Assembly (NCBI GenBank): GCA_035316025.1
Contig: DATFXL010000102.1
Coordinates: forward strand, 5,295-69,294
Source of the DNA: JALZAA01 sp035316025
GTDB lineage: Bacteria; Actinomycetota; Acidimicrobiia; IMCC26256; JACDBD01
Length of the DNA stretch: 64,000 bases
Direction of reading: 5' to 3'
Part shown: piece by piece, positions 15,788-23,536 of the stretch
Position numbering within the stretch: position 1 is the stretch's first letter
Layout: every line of letters starts with the position of its first letter
Translations under genes and position numbers: made by a program
The notes under the pieces: model-generated
Database searches by the model: none
Told to the model about the DNA's origin: nothing
Seen by the model: only the letters and a program-made list of their open reading frames with translations

Positions 15788-16548
15788 CGCAACGCCGCCA
15801 GACCGCCGTCGGCCGGGATCACCGCGCCCGATGTGTACGCCGACAGGTCACTGGCGAGGAACAGGGCGATGCCGGCGACGTCGGCGGCCGTGCCGAGCCG
15901 GTGCAGCGGGATGTTCTCCAGGAGCCCCTTCACGAAGCCCTCGCCGTCGTGCATCTCGGCGGCGACCTTCCGGAAGCGCGGCGTGTCGATCGAGCCCGGC
16001 GCGATCGCGTTGACGCGCACCTTCGGGCCGTACTCGGTCGCCATCTGCCGCGTCAGCGCGACGAGTCCGGCCTTCGCCGCGCCGTACGCGGCGTACCCCT
16101 CCGAGCCGATCAGGCCGAGCACGGACGCTGTGTTGATGATGCTCCCGCCTGCGCCCTCGGCGAGATGCGGCATGGCAGCGCGGCACGCCCAGAAGATCGC
16201 GTTGAGGTTCGTCGCCATTGTGATGTCCCACTGCTCCTCGGTGCACTCGACGAGCCGTCCGGACATCTGGATGGCGGCGTTGTTGTAGAGGACGTCGAGG
16301 CCGCCGAACGCTTCGACAGCGCCGGCGACCATGGCGACGTTGTCGGCCCGGTTCGACACGTCGGCGTGCACGGCGATCGCCTTGCTACCGGCCTGCTCGA
16401 CGAGATCGACGGTCTCACCTGACCCGTCGTCGTTCACGTCGGCGACGGCCACGCGGGCTCCGTGCTCGGCGAACAGCACCGACGCCGCCCGGCCCTGACC
16501 CGATGCGGCCCCAGTGATCAAGGCGACCTTTCCCTCGAGCAGGCGCAT
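15784..16548 (-). CDS. SDR family oxidoreductase
   Basis: This 254-residue classical SDR has TGAASGQG (cofactor), LYNNAAIQM (NNAG-like), and YAAYGAAKAGL with catalytic Tyr and Lys. The C-terminus IPADGGLAAL is typical of the family. ATG 16548 gives the normal family length. A GTG nine bases upstream is possible, and a long upstream extension of the frame is not protein-like. It overlaps the next SDR by four bases and is divergent from the thioesterase gene. The substrate is unknown. Confidence 0.9.
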   Translation of the reverse strand: MRLLEGKVALITGAASGQGRAASVLFAEHGARVAVADVNDDGSGETVDLVEQAGSKAIAVHADVSNRADNVAMVAGAVEAFGGLDVLYNNAAIQMSGRLVECTEEQWDITMATNLNAIFWACRAAMPHLAEGAGGSIINTASVLGLIGSEGYAAYGAAKAGLVALTRQMATEYGPKVRVNAIAPGSIDTPRFRKVAAEMHDGEGFVKGLLENIPLHRLGTAADVAGIALFLASDLSAYTSGAVIPADGGLAALR

Positions 16549-16616
16549 CTCGGCCACGCGCGGAAGGTACGAGAGCCCTGACACGGGCGTCAACAACGCT
16601 CCCGTAGGCTCCTGCC

Positions 16617-17402
16617 GTGCCGCCCGAGCTTCCGGACGCCGTGTTCCATCGCGACGGCGACCGGTACGTCCCCACGGCGTTGGCGCGGGGGCCGTGGGAC
16701 CCGAACGCGCAGCACGGAGGGCCCAGCGCGGCGTTGCTCGCTCGGTCGGTGGAGGAGCACGAGGCCGCGTCGCCCGCCCACGTTGCCCGCATGACCATCG
16801 AGCTCCTCCGGCCCGTGCCGATGCAGCCGATCGACGTGCGGGCGCGCACGGTGCGGCCGGGCAAGAAGGTGCAGCTGGTCGAGTCGTCGGTGCTGGCGGA
16901 CGAGACGGAGGTCGTACGGGCAACGGCATTGCGCATCCGCCGGGAGGACATCCCCTTCGCCGACCCGCCCGACGACCGCCTCGTGCCGGGACCGAACGAG
17001 CAGCTCCGCGAGCACTTCGAGAACATCGGTGGCCTGAACTTCGGGTTCGCGATGGACGTGAGCCTGGCTCGCGGCGAGGTCGGCGTGCCGGGCCCGGCCG
17101 CGGTCTGGTTCCGGCTCGCGGTCCCGATCGTCGCGGGGGAGGAGCCGACGCCCCTCATGCGCGTGGCGGCGGCGGCCGACTTTGGCAACGGCATCAGCGG
17201 TGCCGTCACCTGGGACGAGCACCTCTTCATCAACCCCGACCTGACCATCTACCTGCACCGCCTTCCCTTCGGTCCGTGGGTAGGGCTCGACGCCCACACG
17301 TGGCCGACCCACGAGGGCGTCGGCTTCGCGGACGCCGCGCTGTACGACGAACGCGGCCGCATCGGCCGCTCGGTGCAGGCACTGCTCCTCGACCGGCGCT
17401 GA
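16617..17402 (+). CDS. Thioesterase family protein (double hotdog, TesB-like)
   Basis: This 261-residue protein has two hotdog halves. The first contains GPWDPNAQHGGPSAALLARSVEE, the typical substrate-binding helix start of acyl-CoA thioesterase-like proteins, and the second ends in GVGFADAALYDERGRIGRSVQALLLD. The family hydrolyses acyl-CoA thioesters, but many members are uncharacterised. The start is GTG at 16617. It is divergent from the SDR pair and followed by the Rrf2 operator region. Confidence 0.82.
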   Translation: MPPELPDAVFHRDGDRYVPTALARGPWDPNAQHGGPSAALLARSVEEHEAASPAHVARMTIELLRPVPMQPIDVRARTVRPGKKVQLVESSVLADETEVVRATALRIRREDIPFADPPDDRLVPGPNEQLREHFENIGGLNFGFAMDVSLARGEVGVPGPAAVWFRLAVPIVAGEEPTPLMRVAAAADFGNGISGAVTWDEHLFINPDLTIYLHRLPFGPWVGLDAHTWPTHEGVGFADAALYDERGRIGRSVQALLLDRR

Positions 17403-17442
17403 GCGACCGTCGGGTGCTCTCCGTTGCTCGGCTTGCCACCTC

Positions 17443-17469
17443 TATTCCGGATATCTAGTATCCGGAATA
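17443..17469 (+). promoter_or_regulatory. Rrf2 operator (11-bp perfect inverted repeat)
   Basis: TATTCCGGATA (17443-17453) and TATCCGGAATA (17459-17469) form a perfect 11-bp inverted repeat around TCTAG. The right arm ends on the A of the Rrf2 gene's ATG. Size and position match operators of dimeric Rrf2 regulators, so autoregulation of the downstream three-gene operon is likely. Confidence 0.68.
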
Positions 17470-17957
17470 TGCGCCTCACGGAGGGCGTCGAGTGGGGGCT
17501 CCACTGCGGCGTGGTTCTCGCGGTCCTGCCGTCCGGGGCCGCCTTGTCGACGGCCCGATTGGCCGAGTACCACGCCGTCCCCGAGGCGTACCTGGCCAAG
17601 CACCTGCAAGCGATGTCGCGGGCGGGGATCCTCGAGGCAGGGACGGGACGGGGCGGCGGCTACCGCCTGGCCCGCCCGCCCGCCGACGTCTCGGTCCTCG
17701 ACGTGGTCGAGGCCGTCGACGGTGGGGACCCGGCGTTCCGGTGCCTCGAGATCCGGCGCCGGGGCCCGGCGGCGCTCCCAGCACGCGAGTACCGGACGAT
17801 GTGCGGCATCCACCGGGTGATGGTCGAGGCCGACGAGGCGTGGCGGGCGCAACTGGCCCGTACTTCGATCGCCGACCTCGCCGCCGGGGTCGCGCGGGAC
17901 GCGAGCCCGGAGGCGATTGCGAAGTTCGGCACCTGGCTCCAGGAGGTGATCGCGTGA
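17469..17957 (+). CDS. Rrf2 family transcriptional regulator
   Basis: This 162-residue winged-helix regulator has the family recognition helix and wing: VPEAYLAKHLQAMSRAGILEAGTGRGGGYRLARP (about 37-70). In the region that carries a [2Fe-2S] cluster in IscR and NsrR, only two cysteines are seen (C92 and C112) rather than three, with a third at C13. Cluster binding is therefore uncertain, and a thiol switch is an alternative. ATG 17469 lies at the end of the operator; a longer frame upstream would run through the operator and is rejected. The stop overlaps the next gene (GTGA). Confidence 0.88.
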   Translation: MRLTEGVEWGLHCGVVLAVLPSGAALSTARLAEYHAVPEAYLAKHLQAMSRAGILEAGTGRGGGYRLARPPADVSVLDVVEAVDGGDPAFRCLEIRRRGPAALPAREYRTMCGIHRVMVEADEAWRAQLARTSIADLAAGVARDASPEAIAKFGTWLQEVIA

Positions 17958-18883
17958 ACGTGTTCCTGACCGGCGCAACCGGAGCGATCGGGCCCGCCAC
18001 CGTGCGCGGGCTGGTCGACCGGGGCTATCAGGTGCGAGCCGTCGCCCGCACCGACGAGAAGGCGGCGATTCTGCGGGGTCTCGGCGCCGACCCGATCGCA
18101 GTCGACTTGTTCGACGGCGAAGCGGCGAAGGCGGCGGTGGTGGGCTCCGAGGCAGTGCTGCATCTCGCCACCAACGTGCCCAGACTCCGGCGGATGTCGA
18201 GCAAGAAGGGATGGGAGACCCACAACCGCCTGCGCACGGCCGCGACCGAGAACCTCGTCGATGCCGCCGTGGCGACCGGCGCGAGCACGTTCGTGAAGGA
18301 GTCGGTGTCGTTCGTCTATCCCGACGGTGGCGACGCGTGGATCGACGAGACCACGCCGGTCGACGAGTCGGTCGCGATGCTGGCGCCCACGCTCGAAGGC
18401 GAGCGCATCGTCGAGCGGTTCACCGCCGGCGGCGGGCGCGGCGTCGTGCTTCGCTTCGGCTCCTTCTACGGTCAGACCGCGCGAATGGTCGACGAGGCGC
18501 TGCTGTTGGCGCGCTTTCGGATGTCGATTCTCGGGGGCGCGCCCGGGGCCTACGTGTCGTCGATCCACACCGACGATGTCGCGAGCGCGTCTGTTGCCGC
18601 GCTCGAGGCACCCGCCGGCGTGTACAACGTCGTCGACGACGAGCCCGTGACGCGGCGGGAATACTTGGACGCGTTCTCGGAAGCGTTCGGCGTCCGCAAG
18701 CTGCGACCGTTGCCGACGTGGCTGGTGAAGCTGGCGAGCGGGTCCGCCGCTGCCGCCGTCATCCGCTCGTGGCGGGTGAGCAACAAGAAGCTTCGGGACG
18801 CCACCGTGTGGTCGCCGAAGTTCCCGAGCGTCCATGAGGGGTGGCCGGCGGTTGCGTGGGCCCGAAAGGAGAGCCGTGCGTGA
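17954..18883 (+). CDS. NAD-dependent epimerase/dehydratase family protein
   Basis: This 309-residue extended SDR has the Rossmann motif FLTGATGAIGPATVRGL at the N-terminus, the acidic loop, ESVSFVYPDG at the strand-5 position, and LRFGSFYG. The usual YxxxK active site is not clear: the expected region reads PTLEGERIVERF. It may therefore act as a reductase-like or non-catalytic member. GTG 17954 overlaps the Rrf2 stop by four bases, so it is a direct regulatory target. Confidence 0.85.
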   Translation: MNVFLTGATGAIGPATVRGLVDRGYQVRAVARTDEKAAILRGLGADPIAVDLFDGEAAKAAVVGSEAVLHLATNVPRLRRMSSKKGWETHNRLRTAATENLVDAAVATGASTFVKESVSFVYPDGGDAWIDETTPVDESVAMLAPTLEGERIVERFTAGGGRGVVLRFGSFYGQTARMVDEALLLARFRMSILGGAPGAYVSSIHTDDVASASVAALEAPAGVYNVVDDEPVTRREYLDAFSEAFGVRKLRPLPTWLVKLASGSAAAAVIRSWRVSNKKLRDATVWSPKFPSVHEGWPAVAWARKESRA

Positions 18884-19292
18884 GTGGATCGTTCGCGTCG
18901 TGCTCGCGCTGTGGGCAGCAGCGAGCGTGCAGCTGGGCATCTGGGCGACGTTCGCGCCCCGATCGTTCTACGACGACTACCCCGGTTTCGGACGCGAGTG
19001 GGTGCGCGTCGACGGTCCATACAACGAGCACCTTGTGCGCGACTTCGGGGGGCTGAACCTCGCGCTGGCGGTCGTGACAATCGCGGCGCTCATCACGCTG
19101 AGCCGGCCGCTCGTGATCGCGGTGGCCATCGCGTGGTTGGCGTGGGGAGTGCCGCACCTCGTGTACCACCTGCGCCATCTCGACGTGTTCGCGACCGATG
19201 ACAAGGTGCTGAACGTGATCGCGCTCTCGGTGTTGCCCGTCCTCGCGGTCGTCGTGCTGGTGCTGACGATACGAAGACCGGCGCGGACCTAG
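18876..19292 (+). CDS. Small integral membrane protein (about 4 TM)
   Basis: This 138-residue hydrophobic protein has four predicted membrane helices (about residues 5-24, 52-72, 74-94 and 108-128) and FYDDYPGFGREWVRVDGPYNEH between the first two. I recognise the general type (DoxX-like or DUF4345-like) but not the family. GTG 18876 is preceded by GGAG at 18868-18871 and overlaps the epimerase gene by eight bases, so it is the third gene of the Rrf2 operon. Its stop overlaps that of the convergent bL37 gene. Confidence 0.7.
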   Translation: MREWIVRVVLALWAAASVQLGIWATFAPRSFYDDYPGFGREWVRVDGPYNEHLVRDFGGLNLALAVVTIAALITLSRPLVIAVAIAWLAWGVPHLVYHLRHLDVFATDDKVLNVIALSVLPVLAVVVLVLTIRRPART

Positions 19293-19375
19293 CGCCGGCC
19301 CGCGTTGGGGCGCTTGCCGTGGTTCGCCTTGTTGCGGCGGCTCCGGATACGGCGCTTCTTCGTCTTCTTCGACAT
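19289..19375 (-). CDS. 50S ribosomal protein bL37 (28 aa)
   Basis: This tiny, very basic protein starts MSKKTKKRR and ends with KANHGKRPNA plus GRR. The KANHGKRPNA tail matches the actinobacterial ribosomal protein bL37, first recognised in mycobacterial ribosome structures near the peptidyl transferase centre. It is too short for most gene callers. The minus-strand ATG at 19375 lies ten bases after a -10-like TAGCGT, so the mRNA is probably leaderless. Its stop codon overlaps the stop of the convergent membrane protein gene. Confidence 0.82.
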   Translation of the reverse strand: MSKKTKKRRIRSRRNKANHGKRPNAGRR

Positions 19376-19385
19376 GCGAATGGCA

Positions 19386-19461
19386 ACGCTAGTCGAACCG
19401 GTGGTGCGTTCCTCACCGTCGCCATGCACGGTGAGGAACGCGTCGTAGGCACCGGTACCCT
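19386..19461. promoter_or_regulatory. Divergent promoter region with 14-bp inverted repeat
   Basis: Perfect 14-bp arms (19406-19419 and 19428-19441) flank an eight-base spacer between bL37 and the YchF-like gene. Each arm supplies a GGAAC box (19435-19439 plus; 19412-19408 minus). Each box lies exactly 16 bases before a -10-like hexamer (TACCCT 19456-19461 plus; TAGCGT 19391-19386 minus), and those lie 8 and 10 bases from the two ATGs. This suggests two mirror-image, leaderless promoters, possibly sharing a regulator or an alternative sigma factor. Confidence 0.45.
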
Positions 19462-19469
19462 GAGGCGCG

Positions 19470-20498
19470 ATGGAGCATCTGGGGCTCGTCGGACTGCCGG
19501 ACTCGGGGCACGCGCAGCTGTTCAGCGCGCTGACGGGGCTCGACACGCCGACCGGCTTCGAGACGACCAAGGGTGTCGCGCCGTTGCCGGACGATCGCGT
19601 CGACCGTTTGGCCGAGATGTCGAAGTCGAAGAAGCTCGTTCACGCGACGTTCGAGATCGACTTCATCCCCGGCCTCGCGCCGGGCGGGAAGCCGGGCGAA
19701 GGCCTCGGCAGCCGGCTGCTCGGCTCCATCCGCGACAGCGACGCGATCCTCGCCGTCGTGCGCGCCGACGACGACGCCGACCCCGCCGAGGCGCTCGGTG
19801 CCCTCGAGCTCGAGCTCGTGCTCGCCGACCTCGGGTCCGTCGAGCAGCGCCTCGAGAAGCAGCGTCGGGCCGTGAAGGGCGATTCGTCGCTCGCGGCCGA
19901 GGTCGCCGCGCTCGAGCGCGCCGAGACCGTCCTCGCCGACGGCACGCCCGTGTACCGCTCCGACCTCGACGACCAGGAGCGCCGGCTCCTCGCACCCGTC
20001 TTCCTGCTCACGAACAAGCCCATGCTCGTGGTGGTGAATGTGGGCGTCGACCAACTCGACCGGGCCGAGGAACTGGCGACACCGTTCGGTCCGGACGCGT
20101 TGAGCGTTTGCGTCGAGATCGAAGGCGATCCCGACGTCGCCCAGGCGCCGGCCCACGAGCGAGCCGCGCTCCTCGCCGACCTCGGCGTGACCGAGAGCGT
20201 CCTGCCCAGACTCGCCCGCAGCGCGTACCACTTGCTCGGCCGGCGCACATTCTTCACGACCGGAGAGGACGAGTCGCGCGCGTGGTCGTTCCGCGCCGGC
20301 GCCAAGGCCCCCGAGTGCGCGGGCGTGATCCACTCGGATCTCCAGCGCGGGTTCATCCGTGCCGAGGTGATCGAGTGGCGCGAGCTGCTCGACATCGGAT
20401 CCTGGGACAAGGCGAAGGAGTTGGGCAAGCTCCGCGTCGAAGGGAAGGAGTACGAGGTGCGCGACGGCGACGTGCTCGAGATCCGCTTCAACGTCTGA
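19470..20498 (+). CDS. YchF/Ola1-like protein with degenerate P-loop
   Basis: The 342-residue product aligns by pattern with YchF/Ola1 GTPase-ATPases: N-terminal G domain, VFLLTNKPMLVVVNV at the base-recognition region, and a C-terminal TGS-like domain (TGEDESRAWSFRAGAKAPECAGVIHSDLQRGF). However, the Walker A motif reads G8-L-P-D-S-G-H14-A15 where a YchF has GLPNVGKS, so the catalytic lysine and serine are gone. Nucleotide hydrolysis is doubtful. It could be a non-hydrolysing ribosome-binding paralog. The gene is divergent from bL37 and probably leaderless. Confidence 0.85.
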   Translation: MEHLGLVGLPDSGHAQLFSALTGLDTPTGFETTKGVAPLPDDRVDRLAEMSKSKKLVHATFEIDFIPGLAPGGKPGEGLGSRLLGSIRDSDAILAVVRADDDADPAEALGALELELVLADLGSVEQRLEKQRRAVKGDSSLAAEVAALERAETVLADGTPVYRSDLDDQERRLLAPVFLLTNKPMLVVVNVGVDQLDRAEELATPFGPDALSVCVEIEGDPDVAQAPAHERAALLADLGVTESVLPRLARSAYHLLGRRTFFTTGEDESRAWSFRAGAKAPECAGVIHSDLQRGFIRAEVIEWRELLDIGSWDKAKELGKLRVEGKEYEVRDGDVLEIRFNV

Positions 20499-20518
20499 CT
20501 GGGGAACCGGAGGCAGGT

Positions 20519-20848
20519 GTGGCCTGGCTGGTGCGCGAAGGCGACGTGCTGGCGACCGCCGAGGTGGCGGAGAGTCGACGTGACCGGCGACACGGCCTCC
20601 TCGGCCGGTCGGACTTCGAGGGCGCGCTGGTCTTGCGGCCGAGCCGGCATATCCACACGCTGTTCATGCGCTTCACGATCGACGTTGCTTTCTGCGACGC
20701 CGACGGTGTGGTCCTGCGCACGACATGCCTGCGTCCGTGGCGGCTGTCGCCACTGGTCACGAACGCCGCGTTCGCCGTCGAGGCCCGGGCCGGCGCGTTC
20801 GAGCGTTGGGGCCTGACGGTCGGCGACCGGGTGGAAGTGAAGGAGTGA
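20519..20848 (+). CDS. DUF192 family protein
   Basis: This 109-residue protein has the DUF192 pattern: HGLLGRSDFEGALVLRPSRHIHTLFMRFTIDVAFCDADGVVL, ending in VEARAGAFERWGLTVGDRVEV. DUF192 proteins are small beta-rich domains, often exported; no signal peptide is seen here. GTG 20519 is chosen because GGAGG lies at 20509-20513 with correct spacing. It follows the YchF-like gene by 20 bases and overlaps rsmI by four bases (GTGA). Confidence 0.85.
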   Translation: MAWLVREGDVLATAEVAESRRDRRHGLLGRSDFEGALVLRPSRHIHTLFMRFTIDVAFCDADGVVLRTTCLRPWRLSPLVTNAAFAVEARAGAFERWGLTVGDRVEVKE

Positions 20849-21711
20849 CGGACCGCCCGGCGGGGGCGCTCGTCCTCGTCGGCACCCCCATCGGCAACCT
20901 CGGAGACCTGTCGCCCCGCGCCATCGAGGTGCTGCGGAGCGCCGATGTCATCGCCGCCGAGGACACGCGTCGCACCCGAGTGCTGCTCAGTCACGCGGGC
21001 ATCCCAGCCGGTCGCCGGTTGCGCGCCGTGCACGCCCGCAACGAGGCCGCCCAAGCTCCTCGCATCGTCGACGAGGTCCGCAGCGGGGCGCGCGTGGCCG
21101 TCGTCACGGATGCCGGCATGCCCGGCATCTCCGATCCCGGGGGCGTGCTCGTGCGCGACTGCCTGGACGCCGGGCTCCCCGTCGAGGCCGTCCCCGGTCC
21201 GAGCGCGGCGTTGACCGCACTCGTGCTGTCGGGCTTGCCGGCGGACCGTTTCGTCTTCGAAGGGTTCCTGCCCCGCAAGGGCCGCGCTCGCGCCGAGCGC
21301 CTGTCGGCGGTCGCACGTGAATCGCGTACCACGGTCCTGTTCGAAGCGCCGACCCGCGTCCGCACCACGCTCGTCGACCTCGCGGGCGCGTGCGGCGGGC
21401 AACGGCCGGTCGCCGTCGCCCGGGAGCTGACGAAGGCGTTCGAAGAGGTATGGCGGGGCACGCTTGCTACCGCCGCCAGCCACGTCGAACGATCAGAGCC
21501 TCGGGGCGAGCACGTGATCGTGGTCGGCCCCGCCCCCGAGCGCGCACCCGCCGGTAACGCCGAGGTCGAGGCGGCCGTCCGCGCCGCCCTGGCCGACGGC
21601 CGCTCGGCGCGGGACGCGGCGTCCGACGTCGCCGACGCCCTGGGGGTCGCCCGGCGGCGCGCTTACGAGGCGGCTACGCGGTTGAAGGAGAGTCGGCGGC
21701 GAGGCGGGTGA
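20845..21711 (+). CDS. rsmI: 16S rRNA (cytidine(1402)-2'-O)-methyltransferase
   Basis: RsmI methylates the 2'-O of C1402 in the ribosomal decoding centre using S-adenosylmethionine. The 288-residue protein has the tetrapyrrole-methylase fold with LVGTPIGNLGDLSPRAIEVL at the N-terminus, AEDTRRTRVLL, VTDAGMPGISDPG (SAM site) and GLPADRFVFEGFLPRK. GTG 20845 overlaps the DUF192 stop. Its last 38 bases overlap the convergent AbrB-like gene. Confidence 0.93.
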   Translation: MTDRPAGALVLVGTPIGNLGDLSPRAIEVLRSADVIAAEDTRRTRVLLSHAGIPAGRRLRAVHARNEAAQAPRIVDEVRSGARVAVVTDAGMPGISDPGGVLVRDCLDAGLPVEAVPGPSAALTALVLSGLPADRFVFEGFLPRKGRARAERLSAVARESRTTVLFEAPTRVRTTLVDLAGACGGQRPVAVARELTKAFEEVWRGTLATAASHVERSEPRGEHVIVVGPAPERAPAGNAEVEAAVRAALADGRSARDAASDVADALGVARRRAYEAATRLKESRRRGG

Positions 21712-21934
21712 CACATCCGCTGCACACGAGTTTCCCGGAGAACTCGCTGAGGCTCACCGTCCCGCCGCAGAAGACGCAGCGGTCCTCGACCTTGGTGAGC
21801 AGGATGGCGTCGGAGTCGACGGCGATCTCGATCAGATCGCCGGGACTGATGCCGAACTGTCGGCGAACCTCGGCGGGGAGGACCACACGACCGAGCTGGT
21901 CGACCTTCCGCGCAACACCCGTGCGTCGAGCCAT
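21674..21934 (-). CDS. AbrB/MazE-type DNA-binding protein with C-terminal zinc ribbon
   Basis: This 86-residue protein starts with a swapped-hairpin AbrB domain (KVDQLGRVVLPAEVRRQFGISPGDLIEI, about 10-37). A four-cysteine motif follows, C53-x2-C56 and C71-x2-C74, a likely zinc ribbon. AbrB/SpoVT proteins are transition-state or antitoxin-like regulators; no toxin gene is adjacent. The gene is divergent from metG with only 51 bases between starts and overlaps the 3' end of rsmI by 38 bases. It may influence both neighbours. Confidence 0.85.
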   Translation of the reverse strand: MARRTGVARKVDQLGRVVLPAEVRRQFGISPGDLIEIAVDSDAILLTKVEDRCVFCGGTVSLSEFSGKLVCSGCVTRLAADSPSTA

Positions 21935-21985
21935 GGATTCCTATTCCGACGAGGGGTATCGGGGCCATCGGTATCGTAGGCGCCG

Positions 21986-23506
21986 ATGGCGCGTCCCTTC
22001 TATGTGACGACACCTATCTATTACCCAAATGACGTCCCTCACATCGGTCACGCCTACACCACCGTGAACGGCGACGTGCTCACCCGATGGCGGAGACTCT
22101 GGGGCGACGACGTCGTCTATCTGACGGGCGTCGACGAGCACGGCCTCAACATCGTCCGCGCCGCCGAAGCGCAGGGCCTACCGGCGCAGGAGTTCGTCGA
22201 CCAGACCAGCCCGACCTTCCGGGAGGCGTGGAAGCTCCTCGACATCGCGAACGACGACTTCATCCGCACCACTGAGCCCCGCCACTACAAGGCGGTGCAG
22301 GAGTTCATGCAGGCCGTCTACGACAACGGCGCCATCGAGCTCGGCCGGTACGAAGGCCTCTACTGCTACCGGTGCGAGCTGTACTACACCGAGGACGAGC
22401 TGGTGGCCGGGAAGTGCCCGATCCACGGGATCCCGGTCGAGCGGGTCAGCGAGGAGAACTACTTCTTCAAGCTCTCCGAGTTCGAGGACCGCCTGCTCGC
22501 CCACTACGCCGAGCATCCCGACGCCGTGCAGCCCGAGACCCGCCTCAACGAGGTGCTGGGCCTGATCCGGCAAGGGCTGCGCGACTTCTCGATGAGCCGG
22601 ACCTCCATCTCGTGGGGCATCCCGCTGCCGTGGGACCCCAAGCACGTGGCGTACGTATGGTTCGACGCGTTGTTCAACTACTGCACCGCGGTGGGGTACG
22701 GCGAGGACCGACAACGCTTCGACCACTACTGGCCGGCCGACTACCACCTGATCGGCAAGGACATCCTGCGCCAACACGCCGTCTACTGGCCGGCGATGCT
22801 CATGGCCGCCGGTGAAGCCCCGCCCAAGTGCGTGTTCGCCCACGGCTGGCTGCTGGTGGGCGGCGAGAAGATGAGCAAGAGCAGGCTCAACCAGATCGCG
22901 CCCGCCGACCTCGTCGCGGAGTTCGGCGTCGACGGCTTCCGGTACCACTTCGTCGTCGACCAGAAGTTCGGACCCGATGGTGACTTCAGCTACGAAGGCA
23001 TGCTTGCCCGCTACAACAGCGATCTCGCCAACAACTTCGGCAACCTCGCCAACCGCGTGCTCAACATGGCGGTCAACTACGTAGGCGGCGTAGTTCCCGA
23101 CGCGCGGGCGGATGGTCCTCTGGTCGACGCGGCCGCGGCCGCGTTCGAGCGCCTCGAGTCGAGCATGAGCAAGCTCGACTTCTCGTGGGGGTTCGGCGGC
23201 GTGTGGGAGCTGATCCGGGCAGCGAACGCGTACATCGAGGAGCGACAGCCGTGGGCGCTCAACAAGGCGGGTGACGCCACCGCCGCGGCGGAAGTGCTCG
23301 GTGACTGCCTCGAGTCGCTGCGCATCGTGGCGCTGCTGTCGTCGCCGGTGATCCCGAACGCGGCGGCCGAGCTGTGGCGCCGGCTGGGCATGCCGGGCCG
23401 ACCCGAGGGCGCGCGCCTCCCCGACGCCGCCACGTGGGGCGGCCTGCCCGCCGGTGCGCGGCTGGAGAAGGGGGCACCGCTCTTCCCCCGGCTCGAACCC
23501 GCGTGA
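21986..23506 (+). CDS. metG: Methionine--tRNA ligase
   Basis: MetG charges tRNA-Met. The 506-residue class I synthetase has the HIGH motif (PNDVPHIGHAYTTVNGD), a zinc knuckle CYRCELYYTEDELVAG-KCPIHG, the KMSKS loop GEKMSKSRLN and the anticodon-binding helical domain. It lacks the C-terminal tRBD extension, as in other short forms. ATG 21986 is close to a -10-like TATCGT, which would give a near-leaderless mRNA. It is followed by tatD, the conserved actinobacterial order. Confidence 0.96.
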   Translation: MARPFYVTTPIYYPNDVPHIGHAYTTVNGDVLTRWRRLWGDDVVYLTGVDEHGLNIVRAAEAQGLPAQEFVDQTSPTFREAWKLLDIANDDFIRTTEPRHYKAVQEFMQAVYDNGAIELGRYEGLYCYRCELYYTEDELVAGKCPIHGIPVERVSEENYFFKLSEFEDRLLAHYAEHPDAVQPETRLNEVLGLIRQGLRDFSMSRTSISWGIPLPWDPKHVAYVWFDALFNYCTAVGYGEDRQRFDHYWPADYHLIGKDILRQHAVYWPAMLMAAGEAPPKCVFAHGWLLVGGEKMSKSRLNQIAPADLVAEFGVDGFRYHFVVDQKFGPDGDFSYEGMLARYNSDLANNFGNLANRVLNMAVNYVGGVVPDARADGPLVDAAAAAFERLESSMSKLDFSWGFGGVWELIRAANAYIEERQPWALNKAGDATAAAEVLGDCLESLRIVALLSSPVIPNAAAELWRRLGMPGRPEGARLPDAATWGGLPAGARLEKGAPLFPRLEPA

Positions 23507-23536
23507 TGCGTGGACAGAGCCCCCTGAGCGAACGTC

